Shown here: one piece after another, positions 36,887 to 43,163 of the stretch
Position numbering within the stretch: position 1 is the first letter of the stretch
How the letters are laid out: every line of letters starts with the position of its first letter
Source: Actinomycetes bacterium
GTDB lineage: Bacteria > Actinomycetota > Actinomycetes > Nanopelagicales > Nanopelagicaceae
Length of the DNA stretch: 43,163 nt
Direction: 5' to 3'
NCBI GenBank assembly: GCA_014190175.1
Contig: BJFZ01000009.1
Location: forward strand, 1 to 43,163
Translations under genes and position numbers: made by a program
Notes under the pieces: generated by a model
The model's database searches: none
What the model saw: only the letters and a program-made list of their open reading frames with translations
What the model was told of the DNA's origin: nothing

Positions 36887-37093
36887 CTACTTCAATACGA
36901 ATGCGAGTACTAGACCGATCAATGCCAAAGCCTCTGCAAGTGCGAAGCCAAGGAATGCAATCGGTTGGAGTAGTCCGCGAGCCTCAGGCTGGCGAGCAAT
37001 TCCATTTATATATGCGGCGAATACCAGACCGGTTGCGACACCTGGTCCGATGGTTGATAGGCCGAAACCTACGATAGCCATTGTGCCTGTCAT
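36887..37093 (-). CDS. atpE: ATP synthase Fo c subunit
   Basis: 68 residues, two-helix hairpin that forms the proton-driven ring. Helix 1 has the GPGVATG glycine stretch, the polar loop is ARQPEA, and the ion-binding carboxylate is Glu54 in [10 protein letters not shown]. The residues that mark sodium-type rings (Gln in helix 1, Ser or Thr after the Glu) are not seen, so proton coupling is likely. GAAAGGAAAG precedes the ATG. Confidence 0.97.
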   Translation of the reverse strand: MTGTMAIVGFGLSTIGPGVATGLVFAAYINGIARQPEARGLLQPIAFLGFALAEALALIGLVLAFVLK

Positions 37094-37153
37094 TTCACTT
37101 TCCTTTCACGTAATGACCAGAGGAACCTCTAGCCAAATCTAGTTGTTGGTTAA

Positions 37154-37933
37154 TTAATGCTCATCTGCTAAAGCGCCTGCAATATAAAGTGCGGTAAGCA
37201 AAGTAAAGATGTAAGCCTGCAGGCACTCAATACCAAATTCAAAAAATGTTAATCCAATAGCAAATCCGAAAGAAAAAATGCTTAGTATTTTCATCAAGAT
37301 TGTGCTTGCTAATAAATGCTCGCCACCCATTGTGAAAACTAGGAGAAGTAAGTGGCCAGCAAACATATTTGCGAATAACCGCAGTGAGAGCGTTGCTGGT
37401 CTTACTATGAAGTAAGTCGCAAACTCAACCGGCGTCAAGATTATATAAATCCATTTTGGAACACCTGGCATGAAGCAAATGTCTTTTACATACTTTTTCA
37501 ATCCATGGTGCTTAATTCCTACATAGTGATAAACAACGTATGTAAATACGGCCAGGGCTATTGGGAATCCGATTCGCGACATACTCGGAAATTGTAGAAA
37601 AGGAATAATTCCAAAGAGGTTATTACAGAGAACAAATGTGAAAAGGGTAAACAGAAAAGGTACAAAGCGCATGAACTCTGGGCCGATTACATCTTGACCA
37701 ATGCTATTGCGGACAAATGAATAAACTCCTTCACCAGCAAATTGCAAACGCGAAGGAACTACTGCTGCTTTGCGTGCAGAGATAATGAAAAATGATGCAA
37801 TCAAAATTACTGAAAGGGCTACTAAGAAAACAGGTTTTGAAAAAAGAATGCTGTCACCAAATATTGGTGCGAATTGAAAGTCAGCGGCACTTGGTGGCTC
37901 AAACTCACCAGAAAGCAGTGTCTCAGTTAGCAA
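37154..37933 (-). CDS. atpB: ATP synthase Fo a subunit
   Basis: About 259 residues with five or six membrane helices, the proton-channel stator. The essential Arg lies in ATLSLRLFANMFAGHLLL, and the last helices contain ECLQAYIFTLLTALYI. Two TTG codons are candidates: 37937-37939 is only one base after AGGAG, whereas 37931-37933 has a seven-base spacing, so I prefer the latter. 60 bases separate it from atpE. Confidence 0.94.
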   Translation of the reverse strand: MLTETLLSGEFEPPSAADFQFAPIFGDSILFSKPVFLVALSVILIASFFIISARKAAVVPSRLQFAGEGVYSFVRNSIGQDVIGPEFMRFVPFLFTLFTFVLCNNLFGIIPFLQFPSMSRIGFPIALAVFTYVVYHYVGIKHHGLKKYVKDICFMPGVPKWIYIILTPVEFATYFIVRPATLSLRLFANMFAGHLLLLVFTMGGEHLLASTILMKILSIFSFGFAIGLTFFEFGIECLQAYIFTLLTALYIAGALADEH

Positions 37934-38063
37934 AATCAAACTCCTCAGAAGTCACAGGGTTAAAACTTGTAGTGCTGTTTTCGGCCGGCTTTCGCGCCCA
38001 AACTTAGAGGGTGTGGCCCATAGAGGCAAAACGAGGCAACTTGAGGTGAAAGCGTGAACTGGC

Positions 38064-38255
38064 TTACTTGGCTTTGATGAACCGCATCCAGATCAAATAA
38101 AAGGAGGAGGAGATACCCAGTAGCAATCCGCCGGGGAAAAAGAGCTGGGTCCCCATCCAGCGATCTACAAAATGACCAATCCCACCCCAAATAACCAAAC
38201 CGGAAAGCAGGTAGCCGAAGATTGACCAAAAAGCGCCTTCATCGTGAACTGCCAT
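38064..38255 (-). CDS. AtpZ/AtpI-like small membrane protein
   Basis: 63 residues with two membrane helices (IFGYLLSGLVIWGGIGHFVD and FPGGLLLGISSSFYLIWM). The GxxxGHFVDRW pattern is that of the AtpZ/ATPase_gene1 family found before F-type ATPase operons, thought to help c-ring assembly or magnesium uptake. AGGAGG lies six bases before the ATG. It overlaps the atpI-like gene by 17 bases. The 130 bases between it and atpB (37934-38063) contain no gene and only weak promoter-like sequence. Confidence 0.8.
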   Translation of the reverse strand: MAVHDEGAFWSIFGYLLSGLVIWGGIGHFVDRWMGTQLFFPGGLLLGISSSFYLIWMRFIKAK

Positions 38256-38631
38256 AGCCGCCTCCTAGCTTCAGGTATGCCCGAATTTCTCCGCCCAGCC
38301 AGCCAAGGGTAACCCCAAGAGCCACCGCGGCAAAAGAGCGCCGATCGAGGTCAAAATTACCGATCACTACTAGAAATACCACCATAACCAGCACCTTCAA
38401 AAAGTATGCGGCCAACACAATCGCATAGGTCGCTCGAGGGTCCATAGTCGCGGTGACTTTCGCCAAAAGAATGTGAACCAGGAAGAAAGCAACCACCAAA
38501 GTTGCCGCAATTGCTCCTGCGATCAAACCCTTTACGCCATTTATATAAGTTGTGATGGCTGTTCCGAGTAAAGCTGTAATTGCAGCTGGCTTCGCAGCAC
38601 CATTTAAAAAAATTCGCGAATAATGCTTCAT
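38239..38631 (-). CDS. AtpI-like membrane protein
   Basis: 130 residues with four membrane helices and an IRAYLKLGGGYG tail. It sits where mycobacteria have Rv1303, the uncharacterised gene between rfe and atpB, and fits the ATP synthase protein I family in length and topology. The sequence itself is poorly conserved, so the call leans on position. It overlaps the WecA-like gene by four bases (ATGA). Confidence 0.72.
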   Translation of the reverse strand: MKHYSRIFLNGAAKPAAITALLGTAITTYINGVKGLIAGAIAATLVVAFFLVHILLAKVTATMDPRATYAIVLAAYFLKVLVMVVFLVVIGNFDLDRRSFAAVALGVTLGWLGGEIRAYLKLGGGYGSSR

Positions 38632-39740
38632 AGATTTTTGAAGACTCCGACTTTAAGTTTTCGGTACAAAAATGGATATTTTGTTAACGATAATGATAAT
38701 GCTGTAAAGAGTAGTGAAACTAATAAGGTGAAGCGCCATGGAATGAAGGCAGACGCAGCTAACGGCATCGCAAATGAAAAAGTCCAAAGATACAAAAGGA
38801 ACGTTGCTGAACGTTGCGAATGCCCCAACATAATTATTCTGTGATGCAAATGTTCTTTGTCTGGAGCAAAAGGCGAACGTCCAGCTTTTGTTCTTCTAAT
38901 AATTGCCAAAATTAAATCAATTAATGGAATTGCTAAAACTCCAAAAGGAAGAAGTATTGGAAGCAAGGTTGGTGCAAGTTGTTGCGCTGAAATCGCATTT
39001 GAATCTATCTGGCCAGTCAATGTTATTGCAGCAACTCCGAGCAATAACCCTAAAACCATTGACCCGGAATCCCCCATAAAGATTCTTGCCGGATAAAAGT
39101 TGTGCGGTAAGAATCCAATACACGCACCCACTACTACTGCTGTTATTAGTAAAGGTGCTCCGGCTCGATCAAAGTTGTAAACAACTGATAGTAAGTATGA
39201 GTAAGAGAAAAAGGCAACGGCAGCAATCCCAACGATTCCGGCAGCCAAACCATCTAAACCATCCACAAAATTGACAGCATTAATGGAAACTAAAATCACC
39301 AAAATTGTTAACAGCTGACCCAGTGAACTTGGCAATGTCGTGATTCCATTAATAGGTAACCAAAGAAGTTGGACACCATTGAGGAGTAATACTCCGGCAG
39401 CAATAGCTTGTCCCGCCAGTTTAGTTATTGCATCTAACCCCCAACGATCATCTGCCATGCCGAGCAATAAGACAATGCCACTTGCTAAAACAATTCCGGT
39501 GATCTGTCCAGTTTGGGCAAAGGCTTTATGCAATAGTGGAAGCTGATTTGCAACTCCAATTGCAATAGCAATTGCAAACCAAATTGCTAATCCGCCCCAC
39601 CGTGGAGTTGGAGTGGTGTGTACATCACGTTTTCGAACGTAAGCGATAGCCCCAAACCGAAGTGCGGTTTTCTCGGCAAGAGGGGTAAATAAATAAGTTA
39701 ATGCTGCTGTCAAAAATAATACTAAAAGATGCTCGCGCAT
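38628..39740 (-). CDS. wecA: UDP-GlcNAc (or related) : undecaprenyl-phosphate sugar-1-phosphate transferase
   Basis: 370 residues with about eleven membrane helices, glycosyltransferase family 4 (WecA/TagO/Rfe). It starts a lipid-linked glycan on undecaprenyl or decaprenyl phosphate at the inner membrane. Motifs: GMADDRWGL, NAVNFVDGLDGLAAG, RIFMGDSGSM and the HLHHR loop. In Mycobacterium the orthologue (rfe, Rv1302) initiates arabinogalactan linker synthesis and lies at this same place. The start overlaps the glyA stop by one base (TAATG). Confidence 0.93.
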   Translation of the reverse strand: MREHLLVLFLTAALTYLFTPLAEKTALRFGAIAYVRKRDVHTTPTPRWGGLAIWFAIAIAIGVANQLPLLHKAFAQTGQITGIVLASGIVLLLGMADDRWGLDAITKLAGQAIAAGVLLLNGVQLLWLPINGITTLPSSLGQLLTILVILVSINAVNFVDGLDGLAAGIVGIAAVAFFSYSYLLSVVYNFDRAGAPLLITAVVVGACIGFLPHNFYPARIFMGDSGSMVLGLLLGVAAITLTGQIDSNAISAQQLAPTLLPILLPFGVLAIPLIDLILAIIRRTKAGRSPFAPDKEHLHHRIIMLGHSQRSATFLLYLWTFSFAMPLAASAFIPWRFTLLVSLLFTALSLSLTKYPFLYRKLKVGVFKNL

Positions 39741-41020
39741 TAGTTTTCTGGGTAAACCGGAAAGGCTTCACAGAGTTGCGCCACTTCAGCAGAAATTGAA
39801 TTCGCACTCTCTGGCTTAGTAATTGCTCGAGAAATCAGTGAAGCAATAGATTTCATCTCTTTTGTTCCCATGCCTTGGGTAGTGACAGATGGGGTTCCAA
39901 CTCTAATTCCACTTGTAATAGATGGCGCCAGCGGGTCATATGGAATTGAATTTTTATTTAGAGTAATTCCTGCGGCCCCACATCTTTCATCTGCCTCTTT
40001 GCCAGTCACGCCAAGTGCGCGAACGTCAATTAAAGCAAGATGTGTTTGAGTTCCACCTGACACTGCGCGCATTCCTTCATCTACTAAAGCCGCAGCAAGT
40101 GCTTGAGCATTTATGACCACAGTTTTGGCGTATTTTTGATATTCAGGAGTTGCACACTCTTTTAGATTTACCGCTTTGGCAGCAACGGCGCTCATAATTG
40201 GACCACCTTGCATCCCTGGAAAAATTGATTTATCAATTGCGGCAGCATGCTCAGCTTTTGAAAGAATCATTCCGCCGCGAGGGCCGCGCAATACCTTGTG
40301 AGTTGTAAATGAAACTACATCCGCATATGGAACAGGTGATGGAATTGCTTTACCGGCTACAAGACCAATGAAGTGAGCGGCATCAACCCACATGATCGCA
40401 CCAACTTCATCACAAATTTCTCGAACTGTCTTGAAGTCAATCAAACTTGGATAGGCAGTTGCACCCGAACAGATCATCTTTGGCTTGTGTTTAATGGCAA
40501 GATCACGAAGTTCGTCGTAATCAATTAACTCATTATCTTCACGCACACCGTACGACTCAACGTTAAACCATTTGCCAGAAAAGTTAACTTTAGAGCCATG
40601 TGTTAAATGACCGCCGTGAGGTAAAGACATCGCAAGTACTGTGTCACCAGGTTTTGTAAAAGCTTGATACACGGCAATATTTGCACTTGCTCCTGAGTGT
40701 GGTTGTAAATTTGCATGCTCAGCACCAAAAAGTTTTTTTGCACGTTCAATGCCAATCGTTTCTGCTTTATCTACCTCTTCGCATCCACCGTAATATCTTT
40801 TTCCTGGATAACCTTCCGCATATTTGTTTGAAAGAGTTGAACCAAGTGCTGCCAGAACTGCCGGAGATGTAAAATTCTCACTTGCAATTAATTGCAAACC
40901 ATGGCGTTCGCGCTCAAGTTCAGATTGCAAAATTGCAGCAATCTCTGGATCTTGGGCTTCTAAATCAGAATAACTTGCACCGTAATATGCATGTGCTTTG
41001 CTGGCTGCAATTGAACTCAT
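39740..41020 (-). CDS. glyA: serine hydroxymethyltransferase
   Basis: 426 residues, PLP enzyme making glycine and methylene-tetrahydrofolate from serine. LIASENFTSPAVL is at 44-56, YPGKRYYGG at 71-79, and the PLP Lys is Lys242 in SFTTHKVLRGPRGG. A strong AGGAGG precedes the ATG by five bases. Its insertion between sua5 and wecA differs from Mycobacterium, where glyA is elsewhere. Confidence 0.97.
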   Translation of the reverse strand: MSSIAASKAHAYYGASYSDLEAQDPEIAAILQSELERERHGLQLIASENFTSPAVLAALGSTLSNKYAEGYPGKRYYGGCEEVDKAETIGIERAKKLFGAEHANLQPHSGASANIAVYQAFTKPGDTVLAMSLPHGGHLTHGSKVNFSGKWFNVESYGVREDNELIDYDELRDLAIKHKPKMICSGATAYPSLIDFKTVREICDEVGAIMWVDAAHFIGLVAGKAIPSPVPYADVVSFTTHKVLRGPRGGMILSKAEHAAAIDKSIFPGMQGGPIMSAVAAKAVNLKECATPEYQKYAKTVVINAQALAAALVDEGMRAVSGGTQTHLALIDVRALGVTGKEADERCGAAGITLNKNSIPYDPLAPSITSGIRVGTPSVTTQGMGTKEMKSIASLISRAITKPESANSISAEVAQLCEAFPVYPEN

Positions 41021-41041
41021 CGATCCTCCTGGCGGGTAGAG

Positions 41042-41070
41042 GTCATAGCCTAGAACGGGATCTAGACCAA
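41042..41070 (-). promoter_or_regulatory. possible promoter of glyA
   Basis: On the minus strand TTGGTC (41065-41070) and TATGAC (41042-41047) are separated by 17 bases, four of six matches each to -35 and -10 consensus. It lies in the 41-base gap before glyA and extends slightly into the end of sua5. It would give a short leader with the AGGAGG site. Similarity only. Confidence 0.4.
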
Positions 41071-41694
41071 TGTTGGGCAGAGCGCGCGGAGCTGCGTATT
41101 TGTTACTTCGCCCTCACGCACAATGCGATGCGGGAAAGCTGTGGCATCCACCACAGTCGAACCCAAAGCCAGGTCAAGTGCGCCATCATCGCAAATCAAA
41201 TGAATCACACTGCCAAAAACCTCATTGATCTCACCTGATTCACGTAAGGCCGGCCGACCCGAAAGTCCAGCACTTGCCACCGCAAGCGGACCCGTTTCCT
41301 TAAGCAACGCAAGTGCAAAATCATTATTTGGAACGCGGACCATAAATTGATTTAAGAAACCGCCATCTCCCAAATCCCAAGTTAAAGATCGATTAGATTT
41401 CAACTGCAAAAACAATTTTCCGGGCCAGAAAGTTTCAGCCAACATTAATGCCTCTTCACTTAATGAAGTAGTTAATCCACGAACGCTGGTAATGCTTGGA
41501 ACCATCACAGATGCGGCTTGATCTGCTGGATCGTCCCTAATTAAATGCAAGGATTCAACTGCGCTTCTATTAAATGCATCGGCAGCAAATACATATGCGT
41601 TTTCAATCGGAATTGCGATCACTCCACCGGCACGAATGTGGGTTAGGGCTTCAACAAGAGTTTGTGGATCTGAAGTTAGTAATCGATCTGACAT
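41062..41694 (-). CDS. divergent Sua5/YrdC-family protein
   Basis: 210 residues. Position between prmC and the wecA/atp genes, and the TFWPGKLFLQL, FMVRVPNNDFALALL, STVVDAT and RIVREGEV segments, identify the L-threonylcarbamoyladenylate synthase family used for tRNA t6A. Several signature residues are changed: PTDTVYGL reads PIENAYVF (29-36), the Lys-x-Arg loop after it reads RDDPADQ, and SANxSG reads SAGLSG. Either the substrate pocket has been remodelled or the function has been lost and another copy serves t6A synthesis. It abuts prmC with no spacer. Confidence 0.8.
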   Translation of the reverse strand: MSDRLLTSDPQTLVEALTHIRAGGVIAIPIENAYVFAADAFNRSAVESLHLIRDDPADQAASVMVPSITSVRGLTTSLSEEALMLAETFWPGKLFLQLKSNRSLTWDLGDGGFLNQFMVRVPNNDFALALLKETGPLAVASAGLSGRPALRESGEINEVFGSVIHLICDDGALDLALGSTVVDATAFPHRIVREGEVTNTQLRALCPTLV

Positions 41695-42543
41695 TTACTT
41701 ACTAACCTCCAAAGCATTTCTTGTCGCGCTCGTCCACCGCGGACGCCCTGTTAAATCATAGTGAACCGTTACTTCAGTAAAGTAGTTAGTTAATGCAATT
41801 TTCATGGATTCGGCTTGAATCTCACTATGTTCAATCGCAAAGTACCCACCACTTTTTAGCAATTTGGCCGCGCATAAAATGAACTGATATGGGATTTCCA
41901 TGCCATTGCTACCACCCCTGAGGGCTGCTGATGGTTCGTAATCTGCAACTTCTCTCGGAAGAATTTCAGATTGCGACAGGTATGGGGGGTTAGCGGTAAC
42001 AAAATCCACTTTTTCCACTAACACAAAATCATTTACATCAGTCAGAACTACTTCCACTTGTGGTGCAATTAATTCGATATTTTTTCTAAGCCAAATTAAC
42101 GCAGCCTCACTTTTTTCTACTGCGATAACTTTGACATCCGGGATCTCATACGCCACAGCCAAAGCAATTGCACCAGAACCAGATCCTAAGTCAACTAATG
42201 TTACTGGACGATCTGCGACATTAATTTTTTCAACAACCCCACTAACCAAATTTTCAGTTTCTGGACGAGGAATCAAAACTCCTTCCCCAACTCGTAATGT
42301 TAGATATCGAAAATATGCCAAACCTGTTATGTATTGAATTGGACGATGCTCACAACGTTGCTTTATGTACTCATTGAAAACCGTAGCCTGTTCAGCACTT
42401 AACTCAGATTGAAGCAGTAATTCAGCGCGTGAAATCTGCAAAACTTCCGAGAGCAATAATTGAGTATCCAATTTAGAATTTTCAATATTAGCAGCAGCAA
42501 GAATTGTTTCGGCTGCTAACAAAAGTTGCTTGATCTCACTCAT
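41695..42543 (-). CDS. prmC: release factor glutamine N5-methyltransferase
   Basis: About 282 residues from the ATG 42541-42543, one base after the prfA stop; the open frame extends 14 codons into prfA but coupling favours the inner start. PrmC methylates the Gln of the GGQ motif in release factors. The N-terminal helical domain is followed by RPIQYITGLAYFRYL, the SAM motif LVDLGSGSGAIALAVA, the catalytic NPPY and the C-terminal YFAIEHSEIQ strand. Its substrate gene prfA is directly upstream. Confidence 0.94.
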   Translation of the reverse strand: MSEIKQLLLAAETILAAANIENSKLDTQLLLSEVLQISRAELLLQSELSAEQATVFNEYIKQRCEHRPIQYITGLAYFRYLTLRVGEGVLIPRPETENLVSGVVEKINVADRPVTLVDLGSGSGAIALAVAYEIPDVKVIAVEKSEAALIWLRKNIELIAPQVEVVLTDVNDFVLVEKVDFVTANPPYLSQSEILPREVADYEPSAALRGGSNGMEIPYQFILCAAKLLKSGGYFAIEHSEIQAESMKIALTNYFTEVTVHYDLTGRPRWTSATRNALEVSK

Positions 42544-42544
42544 A

Positions 42545-43163
42545 TTACTCAGAAGCGGTAAGTCGAGCTGCTTTATCTGCATCAATTAATGCTTGAATGA
42601 CTGGCTCTAAGTCGCCATCAAGCACTGATTCCAGATTGTTTGATTTGAAATTAATACGGTGATCACTCAAGCGATTCTCAGGATAATTGTAAGTACGAAT
42701 TCGCTCACTTCTATCTACAGTTCTTACTTGGCTTTTACGTTGTGCCGAATCTAATTCATCCTGCGCCTCTTGTGCGGCGGACAAGAGTCGAGCGCGCAAA
42801 ATTCGAAGCGCTGATTCTTTATTTTGCAATTGAGATTTTTCATTCTGACATGAAACAACAATTCCAGTAGGAACATGTGTTAATCGCACTGCACTGTCAG
42901 TTGTATTAACGCTCTGTCCCCCGGGACCACTAGAGCGATAAACATCAACGCGCACATCATTCATATTTAGTTCAACATCTACTTCATCTGCTTCCGGAAG
43001 AATCAAAACACCAGCGGCTGATGTATGAATTCGGCCGGCAGATTCAGTCTCGGGAACTCTTTGTACTCGATGAACGCCACCTTCAAATTTGAGTCTGGCA
43101 AATGGAGCGCGACCTGGTTCGGCAACTCCTTTTGCTTTCACAGCAACTGAAACATCCTTATAT
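42545..43163 (-). CDS. prfA: peptide chain release factor 1 (5' end cut by window edge)
   Basis: The C-terminal 205 codons of RF1; the frame is open to the window edge ([12 protein letters not shown] at the start of the visible part). The codon-recognition tripeptide PxT appears as PET in [17 protein letters not shown], and the catalytic GGQ lies in [36 protein letters not shown] is the conserved late segment. RF1 reads UAA and UAG, which is relevant to the in-frame TAA in atpA: this genome terminates at UAA. Confidence 0.95.
   Translation of the reverse strand, partial: YKDVSVAVKAKGVAEPGRAPFARLKFEGGVHRVQRVPETESAGRIHTSAAGVLILPEADEVDVELNMNDVRVDVYRSSGPGGQSVNTTDSAVRLTHVPTGIVVSCQNEKSQLQNKESALRILRARLLSAAQEAQDELDSAQRKSQVRTVDRSERIRTYNYPENRLSDHRINFKSNNLESVLDGDLEPVIQALIDADKAARLTASE

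Noticed and set aside
37960..38229. 89-codon minus-strand frame overlapping the AtpZ-like gene
   Set aside because: Out of frame with the AtpZ-like gene that has a perfect AGGAGG site and typical helices; the alternative protein looks random.

Overview
The window looks like a compact, low-to-mid GC chromosome segment from a free-living actinobacterium. Base composition, almost no intergenic space, many 1-4 base gene overlaps, and actinobacterial gene orders with diverged proteins fit best with a streamlined freshwater lineage of the acI type (Nanopelagicales, e.g. Planktophila or Nanopelagicus relatives). That placement is inference; I could not run a phylogeny. Three blocks match gene orders known from Mycobacterium: Nif3 / zinc-ribbon coiled coil / RNase H-phosphatase (Rv2230c-Rv2228c); AhpE / DUF3052 / aceE (Rv2238c-Rv2241); and prfA-prmC-sua5-rfe-atp (Rv1299-Rv1311).

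Layout. 1-5260 (minus): a ketone-body pair (acetoacetyl-CoA synthetase, cut by the window edge, and 3-hydroxybutyrate dehydrogenase) behind the RNase H/phosphatase, zinc-ribbon and Nif3 genes. 5329-5403: tRNA-Val(TAC). 5546-12475: a 2309-codon gene for a giant Ala/Gln-rich, probably all-helical protein with nested repeats (three modules of about 710 residues, two of which clearly contain landmarks spaced exactly 226 residues apart). It is preceded by a 179-base gap with two strong inverted repeats. 12655-16574: AhpE-type peroxiredoxin, DUF3052 and pyruvate dehydrogenase E1. 16595-23064: MFS permease, cysteine-free thioredoxin-TPR protein, MeaB, methylmalonyl-CoA epimerase, DUF4032 kinase-like protein, AI-2E family permease and an alpha/beta hydrolase. 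23152-29245: aldehyde dehydrogenase, a small zinc-ribbon protein, a two-gene ABC-2 exporter followed by a Lys-rich secreted protein, cobalamin adenosyltransferase and murA. 29246-43163 (all minus): a secreted 619-residue protein, the complete F1Fo ATP synthase cluster, atpZ/atpI-like genes, WecA-type transferase, glyA, a divergent Sua5, prmC and prfA (cut by the window edge).

How the genes fit together. MeaB, the epimerase and the PduO-type adenosyltransferase point to B12-dependent methylmalonyl-CoA (propionate) metabolism. AacS and Bdh feed acetoacetate and 3-hydroxybutyrate to acetyl-CoA; AceE feeds pyruvate to the same pool. MurA and the WecA-like transferase serve the envelope. prfA and prmC are release-factor functions.

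The two observations most worth following are the giant nested-repeat protein with its structured upstream region, and an in-frame TAA in atpA (34320-34322). That stop separates the Walker A part of the alpha subunit from its arginine finger although the reading frame continues perfectly on both sides. The epsilon subunit is also only 84 residues long.
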